A DNA stretch of 64,000 bases from Streptococcus pseudopneumoniae (GTDB lineage Bacteria; Bacillota; Bacilli; Lactobacillales; Streptococcaceae): the NCBI RefSeq assembly GCF_001070715.1, contig NZ_JVRR01000137.1, positions 43,263 to 107,262 of the forward strand, written 5' to 3'. Under the pieces are notes generated by a model. That model was not told the DNA's origin and searched no databases. It saw only the letters and a program-made list of their open reading frames with translations. A program made the translations under genes and the position numbers. Below, in pieces: positions 27,028 through 35,355 of the stretch (within the stretch, counting starts at the first letter, position 1; each line of letters starts with the position of its first letter).

Positions 27028-27254
27028 AAACACAATATCCTATGATTCCCTTTCCTCTCATTGTAAAGGCAACAGATGGCGATACCGAAGCGATTAACCA
27101 GATTCTACATCATTACAGAGGGTACATAACGAAGCGTTCCCTACGACTTATGAAAGATGAATATGGCAATCAAAGTATGGTCGTTGATGAAGTCTTACGT
27201 GGAAGAATGGAAACCAGACTGATTACAAAGATTTTGTCATTTGAAATTAAGTAA
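27024..27254 (+). CDS. Tn916 Orf8, HTH_16-type regulatory protein
   Basis: The 76-residue protein starts in the ATGA overlap with orf7. It has the conserved pattern FPLIVKATDGDTEAINQILHHYRGYI shared by many conjugative-transposon helix-turn-helix proteins. It acts with Orf7 in control of excision; the exact mechanism is not clear. Confidence 0.85.
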   Translation: MKTQYPMIPFPLIVKATDGDTEAINQILHHYRGYITKRSLRLMKDEYGNQSMVVDEVLRGRMETRLITKILSFEIK

Positions 27255-27714
27255 TATCCTCTCTCCTTTCGTGGAAGCGTGCTAAACCATTCCACGCTTC
27301 CCGAACAGGGAGGTTTGTTATTCCACCAAAGCATATTGAGCTTTCAATGTGTTTTGATAGGCTAACGAGCCATTGTTCTTTGAAAACTGAATAAAAGTAA
27401 TCGAATACGTTTCGATAAGAAAAGAGCCAACGGAACTAACCGCCATGACCTATCTTATAAAGATAGCGAGCGATTCATGTTAGTGATCCGAGAAGCAATC
27501 TTTAGCAGGATTGCCTGCAACGACATTCTTATCGTGATAATGATACTCCCATACAGTCAATAGTCCGAGCGTGATAAAACCGTCGCAGGCAATGAGTATG
27601 GCTACATGAGAACCATGCAGGGGTGGAACTCCCGTGAGCTTTGCTAAAGCTGTTCGATTGCTGGTAAAACAACTTTTATGAAATCCAAATAAGTGATTTG
27701 GAAAGGAGGATTTT
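27255..27714 (+). promoter_or_regulatory. Long structured leader upstream of xis-int
   Basis: About 460 bases without a supported ORF. It has a hairpin GGAAGCGTG...CACGCTTCC (27273-27300), the block TTTGAAAACTGAATA (27379-27393) and GTGATAATGATACT (27534-27547). Both blocks recur in the leader of the serine recombinases (34786-34988). Several smaller GC-rich hairpins lie before the xis ribosome binding site. Confidence 0.55.
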
Positions 27715-27918
27715 ATGAAGCAGACTGACATTCCTATTTGGGAACGTTATACCCTAACCATTGAAGAAGCGTCAAAATATTTTCGTATTGGCGAAAACAA
27801 GCTACGACGCTTGGCAGAGGAAAATAAAAATGCAAATTGGCTGATTATGAATGGCAATCGTATTCAGATTAAACGAAAACAATTTGAAAAAATTATAGAT
27901 ACATTGGACGCAATCTAG
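27715..27918 (+). CDS. xis: Tn916 excisionase Xis
   Basis: The 67-residue winged-helix excisionase has the core [26 protein letters not shown]. It directs Int to excise the element. It follows GGAAAGGAGG. It is identical in size and place to Tn916 xis and precedes int by about 80 bases. Confidence 0.95.
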
Positions 27919-27999
27919 CGTCGCCAAAGGGTCTTGTATATGATAAAATAGTATTAAGTCGTATCAAGGCTCTTTCCATAAAGGAAAGGAGCAAATGCC

Positions 28000-29217
28000 A
28001 TGTCAGAAAAAAGACGTGACAATAAAGGTCGAATCTTAAAGACTGGAGAGAGCCAACGAAAAGACGGAAGATACTTATACAAATATATAGATTCATTTGG
28101 AGAACCGCAATTTGTTTACTCGTGGAAACTTGTGGCTACAGACCGAGTACCAGCAGGAAAGCGTGATTGTATCTCACTTAGAGAGAAAATCGCAGAGTTA
28201 CAGAAAGACATTCATGATGGTATTGATGTTGTAGGAAAGAAAATGACACTCTGCCAGCTTTACGCAAAACAGAACGCTCAAAGACCAAAGGTTAGAAAAA
28301 ACACTGAAACTGGACGCAAATATCTTATGGATATTTTGAAGAAAGACAAGTTAGGTGTAAGAAGTATTGACAGTATTAAGCCATCAGACGCTAAAGAATG
28401 GGCTATTAGAATGAGTGAAAATGGTTATGCTTATCAAACCATCAATAACTACAAACGTTCTTTAAAGGCTTCATTCTATATTGCTATACAAGATGATTGT
28501 GTTCGGAAGAATCCATTTGACTTTCAACTGAAAGCAGTTCTTGATGATGATACTGTCCCTAAGACCGTACTAACAGAAGAACAGGAAGAAAAACTGTTAG
28601 CCTTTGCAAAAGCTGATAAAACCTACAGCAAAAATTATGATGAAATTCTGATACTCTTAAAAACAGGTCTTCGTATTTCAGAGTTTGGTGGTTTGACACT
28701 TCCAGATTTAGATTTTGAGAATCGTCTTGTCAATATAGACCATCAGCTATTGAGAGATACTGAAATTGGGTACTACATTGAAACACCAAAGACCAAAAGT
28801 GGCGAACGTCAAGTTCCTATGGTTGAAGAAGCCTATCAAGCATTTAAGCGAGTGTTAGCGAATCGAAAGAATGATAAGCGTGTTGAGATTGATGGATATA
28901 GTGATTTCCTCTTTCTTAATAGAAAGAACTATCCAAAAGTGGCAAGTGATTACAACGGCATGATGAAAGGTCTTGTTAAGAAATACAATAAGTATAACGA
29001 GGATAAATTGCCACACATCACTCCACATAGTTTGCGACATACATTCTGTACCAACTATGCAAATGCAGGAATGAATCCAAAGGCATTACAGTACATTATG
29101 GGACATGCTAATATAGCCATGACGCTGAACTATTACGCACATGCAACATTCGATTCTGCAATGGCAGAAATGAAACGCTTGAATAAAGAGAAGCAACAGG
29201 AGCGTCTTGTTGCTTAG
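28000..29217 (+). CDS. int: Tn916 integrase (tyrosine recombinase)
   Basis: The 405-residue enzyme has an N-terminal arm-binding domain, a core-binding domain and the catalytic domain with TGLRISEFGGL (Arg), HSLRHTF (His-x-x-Arg) and MGHANIAMTLNYYAH (Tyr). It excises and inserts the element at AT-rich sites. It is intact, so the element is probably still mobile. It ends about 170 bases before the right end. Confidence 0.97.
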   Translation: MSEKRRDNKGRILKTGESQRKDGRYLYKYIDSFGEPQFVYSWKLVATDRVPAGKRDCISLREKIAELQKDIHDGIDVVGKKMTLCQLYAKQNAQRPKVRKNTETGRKYLMDILKKDKLGVRSIDSIKPSDAKEWAIRMSENGYAYQTINNYKRSLKASFYIAIQDDCVRKNPFDFQLKAVLDDDTVPKTVLTEEQEEKLLAFAKADKTYSKNYDEILILLKTGLRISEFGGLTLPDLDFENRLVNIDHQLLRDTEIGYYIETPKTKSGERQVPMVEEAYQAFKRVLANRKNDKRVEIDGYSDFLFLNRKNYPKVASDYNGMMKGLVKKYNKYNEDKLPHITPHSLRHTFCTNYANAGMNPKALQYIMGHANIAMTLNYYAHATFDSAMAEMKRLNKEKQQERLVA

Positions 29218-29388
29218 TAGTACAAATGAATTTACTACTTATTTACCACTTCTGACAGCTAAGACATGAGGAAATATGCAAAGAAACGTGAAGTATCTTC
29301 CTACAGTAAAAATACTCGAAAGCACATAGAATAAGGCTTTACGAGCATTTAAGAAAATATAAAAAGATAATTAGAAATTTATACTTTG
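29218..29388 (+). other. Right terminal region of the Tn916-like element
   Basis: It holds Int arm-type repeats (ACTACTTATTTACCACTT) and the terminal segment TTAGAAATTTATACTTTG. The junction with the regulator gene is at about 29388. Confidence 0.75.
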
Positions 29389-29391
29389 TTT

Positions 29392-29973
29392 AAAACGAAA
29401 AATACCAACTGGATAGAAGTTGATTTTACAAATTGGCAACGAAGTAAATCTTATGATGAATTATTTAAAGATATAAAATCAGCAATCATCAATAAAAATA
29501 TTGTTCGTTTAATATATTTTTCCAGTAATAAAAAAGAAACAAGCAGAAAAGTAAAGCCAATCAGACTCCTATTTAAAGGATGGGATTGGTATGTGTATGC
29601 ATTTTGTTTGTCAAGAAATGATTTTAGGTATTTTAAGCTGTCACGCATAAAAGAATTTGAAATTTTACCAAATACCTTTGAAGATGATTTTGATAGTATC
29701 GTCTTAAAAAAAGAAATGGAGTATGAGGAAACTGTATTTGTTAAAGTAAAATTTGATAGAAAAATGGCTTTTAGAGTATATGATGAAGTATCCAGTGCTA
29801 TTGAAGAAGATGAAGATGGAAATTTATATGCTACAGTAGAACTTCCCAACGATTACAATTTATATAACTATATATTTTCCTATGGAGATGCGGCAGAGGT
29901 GTTAGAACCGAAAGAAATTCGAGATAAAATTAAAAACATAATAAACATTATGGCTAAAAAATATAGAATATGA
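29392..29973 (+). pseudogene. C-terminal WYL half of the regulator split by the Tn916-like element
   Basis: The fragment encodes about 193 residues of a WYL ligand-sensing domain (NKNIVRLIYFSSNKKETSRKVKPIRLLFKGWDWYVYAFC, then FRYFKLSRI). It has no proper start of its own, since the nearest TTG (29386) is at the transposon end. It is the missing part of the fragment at 8258-8575. Its stop codon lies inside the operator of the next operon. Confidence 0.85.
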
Positions 29974-30003
29974 CAGATGGTGTCAAGTTAACTTTTGTAT
30001 AAT
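29971..30003 (+). promoter_or_regulatory. Operator and promoter of the GyrI-like/ClbS-like/radical SAM operon
   Basis: TGACA-GATGG-TGTCA (29971-29985) repeats the arms and spacing of the operator before the WYL gene. TATAAT lies at 29998-30003. Joint control by the WYL regulator is inferred. Confidence 0.65.
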
Positions 30004-30033
30004 ATATTTATCAGTACAAAGGAGAATTTTGCT

Positions 30034-30648
30034 ATGAAATATGAATGGAAAAAAGAAGAAAAATATTTATATGGAGCGAAGCAAAAAGCGGAGATAATAG
30101 ATGTTCCTAATCAGAAGTTCATTATGATAAATGGAGAAGGTAATCCCAATTTAGCTGATTTTTCAGATAGAGTTTCGGCATTGTTTACATTAGCATATGG
30201 TATAAAAATGTTATTTAAAAAGACGAATATAGATGAAAATAATTCTTCTTACAAAGACTTTGCTGTATTTCCACTCGAAGGCATCTGGAGAAAAAACTCT
30301 GGAGAACAATTTGATAAAAATAAATTGAAATATGCAATTATGATTAAACAGCCAGATTTTATTACAAGAGATATTTTTGATTTAGCTATTAAGAATGTTA
30401 GAGAGAAAAAACCGAATAAATTATATGATGAAATCATTTTTGATAATGTAGAAGGTGGCAAAGCAGTACAGATTTTACATATTGGAAGTTTTGACACAGA
30501 ACCATATTCATTTGAAAAACTAGAAAGTTTTATGGAAAAACATGGTCTTTTAAGAAAATTTGATTATCATACAGAAATCTATTTGAGCAACAAGAATAGA
30601 ACATCAGAAGAAAACTTAAAAACCATATTGAGATATAGCGTAAAGTAG
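30034..30648 (+). CDS. GyrI-like small-molecule-binding protein
   Basis: About 204 residues from the ATG with an AAAGGAG site; the longer frame from 29995 has none. The fold pattern is that of GyrI-like domain proteins: KYEWKKEEKYLYGAKQKAEIIDVPNQKFIMINGEG at the start and YDEIIFDNVEGGKAVQILHIGSFDTEP near the end. Family members bind or hydrolyse small toxic compounds. It is the first gene of a three-gene operon with the ClbS-like and radical SAM genes. Confidence 0.75.
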   Translation: MKYEWKKEEKYLYGAKQKAEIIDVPNQKFIMINGEGNPNLADFSDRVSALFTLAYGIKMLFKKTNIDENNSSYKDFAVFPLEGIWRKNSGEQFDKNKLKYAIMIKQPDFITRDIFDLAIKNVREKKPNKLYDEIIFDNVEGGKAVQILHIGSFDTEPYSFEKLESFMEKHGLLRKFDYHTEIYLSNKNRTSEENLKTILRYSVK

Positions 30649-30659
30649 GAGGAAATATT

Positions 30660-31202
30660 ATGCCAAGACCAAGAACAAAAGAAGATTTAATGATTGCAGC
30701 GAAAGAAAACTATGATAAGTTGAACGTATTAATTGCTAAGCTGTATGACGAAGAATTAAATACACCTTTTGACTTTTCAAGTGATGAAAAAAAGAAAGAG
30801 GCTCATTGGAAAAGAGACAAAAATTTAAGAGATATTTTGATTCATTTATATGAATGGCACCAACTTCTTTTGAATTGGGTAGATACAAATTTAAAGGGAG
30901 TGGCAAAACCTTTTATTCCAGCTCCATATAATTGGAAAACTTATGGAGATATGAATGTCGAGTTTTGGAAAAAACATCAAAATACTTCTCTTGAAGATTC
31001 AAAAGAAATGTTTCAGAAATCCCATAAAGATATTTTAGAATTAGCTGAGAGATTTACAAACGAAGAATTGTTTTCAAAAGATGTCTATAAGTGGGTAGGA
31101 GGAAGTGTACTTGGTTCGTATTTTGTAAGCACTACTTCAAGCCATTATGATTGGGCGATGAAGAAATTAAAAGCACATCAAAAAAATTGTAAGAAAAAAT
31201 AA
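30660..31202 (+). CDS. ClbS/DfsB-like four-helix-bundle protein (DUF1706)
   Basis: The 180-residue protein starts MPRPRTKEDLMIAAKENYDKL, typical of DUF1706, and holds RDILIHLYEWHQLLLNW and VGGSVLGSYFVSTTSSHYDWAMKKL. The family includes ClbS, the colibactin self-resistance hydrolase. The activity here is unknown; a detoxifying or DinB-like role is plausible. It follows the GyrI-like gene by 11 bases with a GGAGG site. Confidence 0.8.
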   Translation: MPRPRTKEDLMIAAKENYDKLNVLIAKLYDEELNTPFDFSSDEKKKEAHWKRDKNLRDILIHLYEWHQLLLNWVDTNLKGVAKPFIPAPYNWKTYGDMNVEFWKKHQNTSLEDSKEMFQKSHKDILELAERFTNEELFSKDVYKWVGGSVLGSYFVSTTSSHYDWAMKKLKAHQKNCKKK

Positions 31203-31222
31203 GCAGATATGGAGATGATAGA

Positions 31223-32098
31223 ATGCATTTTACGAAGGTAAAAGGAATATTATCTTCAAAAAATGGAATGAATTTATTCAGAGGCTGTACACATGGTTGT
31301 ATTTATTGTGACTCAAGGAGTAAATGCTATCAGATAAACCATAGATTTGAAGATGTAGAAGTTAAAGAAAATGCCCTACAACTTTTAGAAGATTCTTTAA
31401 GAAGAAAACGCAAAAAATGTATGATTGGATTAGGTTCTATGACAGATCCATACATTAAAGAAGAGCTTAGATTAAATTATACAAGGCAGGCACTTGAGTT
31501 AGTGAACAAATATGGATTTGGAATAACGCTTATAACAAAATCATCAAATGTGTTAAGAGATTTAGATTTATTGAAAGAAATAAATGCCAAGACTAAGTGT
31601 GTTGTTCAAATGACACTTACTACTTATGATGAAAAGCTATGCAAATTGCTTGAACCAAATGTTTCTACAACAAAGGAAAGATTTGAGACCTTGCTCGCTT
31701 TAAGAGATGAAGGGATACCTACAATTGTATGGTTAAGTCCAATTTTACCTTTTATCAATGACACTGAAGAGAATCTAATGGGCATTTTAAATTATTGCAA
31801 GGAAGCAAAAGTAAAGGGGATAATTTGCTTTGGTATAGGTCTTACCCTAAGAGAAGGGAATAGAGAATATTTCTATTGTGCATTAGATAAAAAATTCCCC
31901 AATGTTAAAGATAAATATATTAAAACATTTGGAAATAGCTATATTGCTAACAGCAAGAATAATTCTAAATTAATGAAGATCTTTCATGACTTTTGCGAAA
32001 AAGAGAAAATAATGCATGACAATGATATTATTTTTGGCTACTTGAAAGAATTTGAAGAAAGAGAGATAACTAGACAACTTAGTATATTTGATTTTTAG
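31223..32098 (+). CDS. Radical SAM protein of the SPL-like family
   Basis: The 291-residue protein has the iron-sulfur motif in FRGCTHGCIYCDSRSKC (Cys-x3-Cys-x2-Cys). Further conserved parts are GSMTDPYIKEE and SPILPFINDTEEN. It resembles the spore-photoproduct-lyase-like radical SAM family found widely in Firmicutes, whose substrate is mostly unknown. It is the last gene of the WYL-controlled operon. There is no SPASM domain. Confidence 0.8.
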   Translation: MHFTKVKGILSSKNGMNLFRGCTHGCIYCDSRSKCYQINHRFEDVEVKENALQLLEDSLRRKRKKCMIGLGSMTDPYIKEELRLNYTRQALELVNKYGFGITLITKSSNVLRDLDLLKEINAKTKCVVQMTLTTYDEKLCKLLEPNVSTTKERFETLLALRDEGIPTIVWLSPILPFINDTEENLMGILNYCKEAKVKGIICFGIGLTLREGNREYFYCALDKKFPNVKDKYIKTFGNSYIANSKNNSKLMKIFHDFCEKEKIMHDNDIIFGYLKEFEEREITRQLSIFDF

Positions 32099-32139
32099 AA
32101 AATAGAAATAATACAAAAGGTTAAGGAGGACTTTTAAAG

Positions 32140-32217
32140 ATGGTGTCACAAAGAACTAAATACGATACATATCTTAATATAAGTCCTTTTTTATATTTTC
32201 AATTTAGTAAATCATAA
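32140..32217 (+). CDS. Possible 25-residue peptide
   Basis: A short frame (MVSQRTKYDTYLNISPFLYF...) starts nine bases after a strong AAGGAGGA site. There are no known relatives I can name. The strong site is the only support. Confidence 0.25.
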   Translation: MVSQRTKYDTYLNISPFLYFQFSKS

Positions 32218-32257
32218 GGATTACCATGTAAATAATTTAATATTTTTCATCCATTAT

Positions 32258-32298
32258 GGAGGATTCGGTATGCATAAATGCCGAAGTCCTCCTTTTTT
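32258..32298 (+). terminator. Terminator upstream of the sigma-like gene
   Basis: The stem GGAGGATTCGG/CCGAAGTCCTCC (with internal mismatch) is followed by TTTTTT. Confidence 0.75.
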
Positions 32299-32333
32299 GT
32301 TTTAAACAAGAAAACAAAGAAATGGAGGAAAAA

Positions 32334-32747
32334 ATGCGAAAAAATTATTTCCTGTTTGTGAATGGAAAAAAAGTGGAGGTTAGTGAAGAGATTTATAAAG
32401 TCTACTGGCAAGAAAAAAATCATGAAAAATATTTGAAGCAGGTGGATAGAAGAAATCACCTGCTTTTTTTCTCGTCTTTTGATCATGATGGGCATTTTGA
32501 AGATAGTATCGTTGATGAGGGATTTGATGTAGATAAGATTGTTCAGACACAAATGATGATAGAGGCAGTAAGAGATGCACTATCAAAATTAAATGATGAA
32601 GAAAGAGAAATCATTGATAGACTTTATTTCAATGATGAAACCATTCGCTCAGTAGCTGAAACTAAAAAAATATCTCATCCAGCTCTCATAAAGAGAAGAA
32701 ATAAGATATTAGAAAAGCTAAGAGAATTGCTGAAAGACTTTAAATAG
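32334..32747 (+). CDS. Sigma-70 region 4-like regulator of the middle element
   Basis: The 137-residue protein has a short N-terminal KNYFLFVNGKKVEVSEEIYKVYWQ motif common in conjugative elements. The C-terminal sigma-like HTH reads LNDEEREIIDRLYFNDETIRSVAETKKISHPALIKRRNKIL. It is the counterpart of Tn916 Orf7. The ATG at 32334 has GGAGG at 32324-32328; longer starts lie in the terminator upstream. Confidence 0.75.
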   Translation: MRKNYFLFVNGKKVEVSEEIYKVYWQEKNHEKYLKQVDRRNHLLFFSSFDHDGHFEDSIVDEGFDVDKIVQTQMMIEAVRDALSKLNDEEREIIDRLYFNDETIRSVAETKKISHPALIKRRNKILEKLRELLKDFK

Positions 32748-32759
32748 TGTTTAAAATAA

Positions 32760-32788
32760 GCAGGCAGAGTAAAATCTGCCTGCTTTTA
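32760..32788 (+). terminator. Terminator after the sigma-like gene
   Basis: A perfect stem GCAGGCAGA/TCTGCCTGC with a GTAAAA loop and a short T-run. Confidence 0.8.
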
Positions 32789-32847
32789 AAATGGAAAATC
32801 ATACCGAAAAATGGTATAATTAATATATATTTTTGGGAGGAAATAAG

Positions 32848-34602
32848 ATGAGCAGTGGTTTTCAATCTCCAATTACAATAAAAGATGCAATAGATAACAT
32901 CCATAATAGACAATTTTTATTACCAGCAATTCAAAGAAAATTTACTTGGTCGAGTAATCAGATTGAGATGCTATTTGATAGTATTATGCATGGGTATCCT
33001 ATTAATTCTTTTATGTTTTGGAAGATAACAGATAACGAAATAAAAAGTGGCTATAAATTCTATGAGTTTATAACTAGATACAGAGAATTTTTTTCGGAAA
33101 ATAATAGAGATATTGATACAAAGGGAGTTCCTAATTTTGATGCAGTTATAGATGGACAACAAAGATTAACAAGCTTATACATTGGCTTAAGAGGTAGTTA
33201 TGCATATAAAATGCCTAGAAAATGGTGGAAAGATACAGAAGAATGCATTCCTACTAGAGAATTATATTTAAATTTAATTGCACCTATAAATCAAGAATAT
33301 GATAATCAAAAGGAATTTGATTTTAGGTTTCTGTCAAAATTAGATTTAGAGAAATTTGATAAAGATAGAGATACATATTTTTGGTTTAGAGTCGGTGAAG
33401 TGTTAGACCTAGATACTATAAATAAAGTTTATAAGTATCTAAATGATAATAAACTAATGGATAATAATTATGCTTCCGATACATTAGTTCAATTATTTCA
33501 AGTTATTCATAAAGACAAGTTAATAAATTATTATCTACAAGAAGAACAAGAACCTGATAAAGTGCTTGAAATTTTTATTAGGACTAATAGTGGAGGGACA
33601 CCACTATCTTTTTCAGATTTACTTATGTTTATTGCATCTGCTAATTGGAAAGTGATAGATGCTCGTAAGGAAATAGAAAAATTAGTAGAGGAAGTTTATA
33701 TAATTGGGCGTCCTGGTTTCATTATTGATAAAGATTTTGTTTTAAAAACTTGTTTAGTACTATTTATAGATGACATAAAGTTTAAATTAAAAAATTTCAC
33801 ACATGAAAATGTTAATGAATTTGAAAATAATTGGAGTAGAGTAAGAAAAAGCATAATTGCAGCATTTTCTTTATTCGAATCTTTAGGATTTAATGACAAA
33901 ACTTTTAGAGCAAAAAATGCAGCAATTCCAGTAATATATTATATCTACTATAACAATCTAGAAACAACTATTTCTAGTCCTATCTACAAGAATAAAGAAA
34001 ATAAAGATAGAATAGCAAAATGGTTAATACTTACGTTTATTAAGTCGGTATTCGGTGGACAAACTGATACCGTTCTAAAGAAAATGAGGGATGTTTTGAA
34101 AGCGAATTTAGGAAAGGACTTTCCGGATAAAGAGCTAATGGATGCTTTTAAAAATGATCCGGCAAGAAATTATAGTTTTGATGACGAATTTATAGATGGT
34201 TTATTAGAAGCAGAGAAAGATTCTAATAATGCATATTACATATTGCATTTAATGTATTCAAATTTGGATTTTTCAAACCAAGATTTTCATCAAGATCATT
34301 TACACCCGTCAACTATTTTCACTGATGAGAAAAAGTTTAATAATTTCATTCCATATGAAGTACAAGATTTTGCTAAGAAAAGAGAAAACTGGAATGGAGT
34401 TGCTAATTTGCAATTATTAAACGGAAGGCAAAATGAATCTAAGAATGCTAAGTCTCTTAAAGAATGGGTTGATGCAGAAAACAAGACACATGATGATTTA
34501 TTTTTATCTGATGGAATTGGTTTGGAAATAAAAGATTTTAAGGATTTTATTATTGATAGAAAAACAAATATAAAAAAATATATTAAGAGTATTATTGGAT
34601 AG
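32848..34602 (+). CDS. GmrSD-like type IV restriction protein (DUF262 plus DUF1524/HNH)
   Basis: The 584-residue protein has the DUF262 motifs QFLLPAIQRKFTWSSNQIEMLFDSI (N-terminal), DAVIDGQQRLTSLY and FIRTNSGGTPLSFSDLLMF. The C-terminal part shows the DUF1524-type nuclease signature DHLHPSTIF, followed by NLQLLNGRQNESKNAKS. This is the combined GmrS/GmrD layout, a nucleotide-dependent endonuclease of modified DNA. The substrate is not known here. A TATAAT box (32815-32820) and GGGAGG site precede the ATG. It is its own transcription unit with terminators on both sides. Confidence 0.8.
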   Translation: MSSGFQSPITIKDAIDNIHNRQFLLPAIQRKFTWSSNQIEMLFDSIMHGYPINSFMFWKITDNEIKSGYKFYEFITRYREFFSENNRDIDTKGVPNFDAVIDGQQRLTSLYIGLRGSYAYKMPRKWWKDTEECIPTRELYLNLIAPINQEYDNQKEFDFRFLSKLDLEKFDKDRDTYFWFRVGEVLDLDTINKVYKYLNDNKLMDNNYASDTLVQLFQVIHKDKLINYYLQEEQEPDKVLEIFIRTNSGGTPLSFSDLLMFIASANWKVIDARKEIEKLVEEVYIIGRPGFIIDKDFVLKTCLVLFIDDIKFKLKNFTHENVNEFENNWSRVRKSIIAAFSLFESLGFNDKTFRAKNAAIPVIYYIYYNNLETTISSPIYKNKENKDRIAKWLILTFIKSVFGGQTDTVLKKMRDVLKANLGKDFPDKELMDAFKNDPARNYSFDDEFIDGLLEAEKDSNNAYYILHLMYSNLDFSNQDFHQDHLHPSTIFTDEKKFNNFIPYEVQDFAKKRENWNGVANLQLLNGRQNESKNAKSLKEWVDAENKTHDDLFLSDGIGLEIKDFKDFIIDRKTNIKKYIKSIIG

Positions 34603-34609
34603 TTAAATT

Positions 34610-34636
34610 AGCAGATCTTAATGGTCTGCTTTTTTC
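34610..34636 (+). terminator. Terminator after the GmrSD-like gene
   Basis: AGCAGA/TCTGCT arms close a 9-base loop before TTTTTT. A second hairpin, GGATAAATTT/AAATTTATCC, follows at 34669-34709 with a T-run. Confidence 0.7.
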
Positions 34637-35101
34637 TTTAAAAAATTAATAAATCTGGTTACCAAGAAGGATAAATTTTCACTTTTAAAGTGTAGGGGGA
34701 AATTTATCCTTTTTGCTTTTCAGGTAGAAGAGAAAATCTATTCCGTTATTAAGCAAAGAATCCTACATAGCAGAAAGCTAATTGATCTTTGACAACTGAA
34801 TAGACCAAGGTGGGACGTTATCCATTTGTGGAGAATTATGACCTACGCCAAGACTTTTCTGCTGAGAAATTGGTTTAAATGAATACTGGTAAGTGCCAAG
34901 GATAAAAGAAAAAGAGCGATAAATAGGAATACATAAAGGATAGGTGTGGCAATCTATCTCTGTGATACGAATGGTGATAATGATACTTCAATAGTTTAAG
35001 CCGGCTCGTCTTAATAAGGGGCGGTGGTGAGATTCCAATGTAGCAGCCAATGCACCTACCAATGTCAAAAAACTTATTATAAAAATAGTGAGGTTAAGAC
35101 T
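34637..35101 (+). promoter_or_regulatory. Long leader region upstream of the serine recombinases
   Basis: About 460 bases with no supported large ORF. It holds a terminator-like hairpin (34669-34709), TTTGACAACTGAATA (34788-34802) and GTGATAATGATACT (34975-34988). These two blocks and their order match the leader before xis-int of the Tn916-like element. Confidence 0.5.
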
Positions 35102-35257
35102 ATGAATAAGAAAAAAGAAGTTAAAAAAGATAAGGATAAGAAGCAAATAGCAGATGATTATTCTAAGAAAATAACCTACTCTACAAGCGAAAGTGAAAAG
35201 CTTGATTTACTTGATATTGTTGAGATGTATCTATGCAAATCCTGTGTCAGGATTTGA
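35102..35257 (+). CDS. Small charged protein before the recombinase operon
   Basis: A 51-codon frame starts MNKKKEVKKDKDKKQIADDY and ends with LDLLDIVEMYLCKSCVRI. It lies where many serine-recombinase elements have a short conserved ORF. I do not recognise a fold. The longer frame from 35024 crosses the leader. Confidence 0.4.
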   Translation: MNKKKEVKKDKDKKQIADDYSKKITYSTSESEKLDLLDIVEMYLCKSCVRI

Positions 35258-35355
35258 GGGGCTGACAAAGAGAAATAGGGTGCGGTAAAATATAGGTGGT
35301 AGAAGTAATCTTCCGAAATGACTATTTGCCAAAATATCATTTTAGGAGGATTGTT

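Larger units (their letters stand above)
8576..29388 (+). mobile_element. Tn916-family conjugative transposon with erm(B) and tet(M), Tn6002-like
   Basis: The region holds the complete Tn916 backbone in order: orf24-like, 23, 22, 21, oriT, 20, 19, 18 (ardA), 17, 16, 15, 14, 13, tet(M) leader, tet(M), 6, 9, 7, 8, xis, int. An erm(B)/ISL3 segment is added between orf20 and orf19. The total of about 20.8 kb agrees with what I recall for Tn6002 (Tn916 plus an erm(B) segment at orf20). Left-end sequence CATAAAAATCTAG (8591-8603) and right-end sequence TAGAAATTTAT (29372-29382) form the imperfect terminal repeats. Exact ends are uncertain by a few bases because of 6-bp coupling sequences. The WYL regulator gene is the target. 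Confidence 0.9.

Noticed and set aside
27480..27731. Minus-strand frame of 83 codons in the xis leader
   Set aside because: It lies in a structured non-coding leader, with no ribosome binding site and no recognisable protein pattern.
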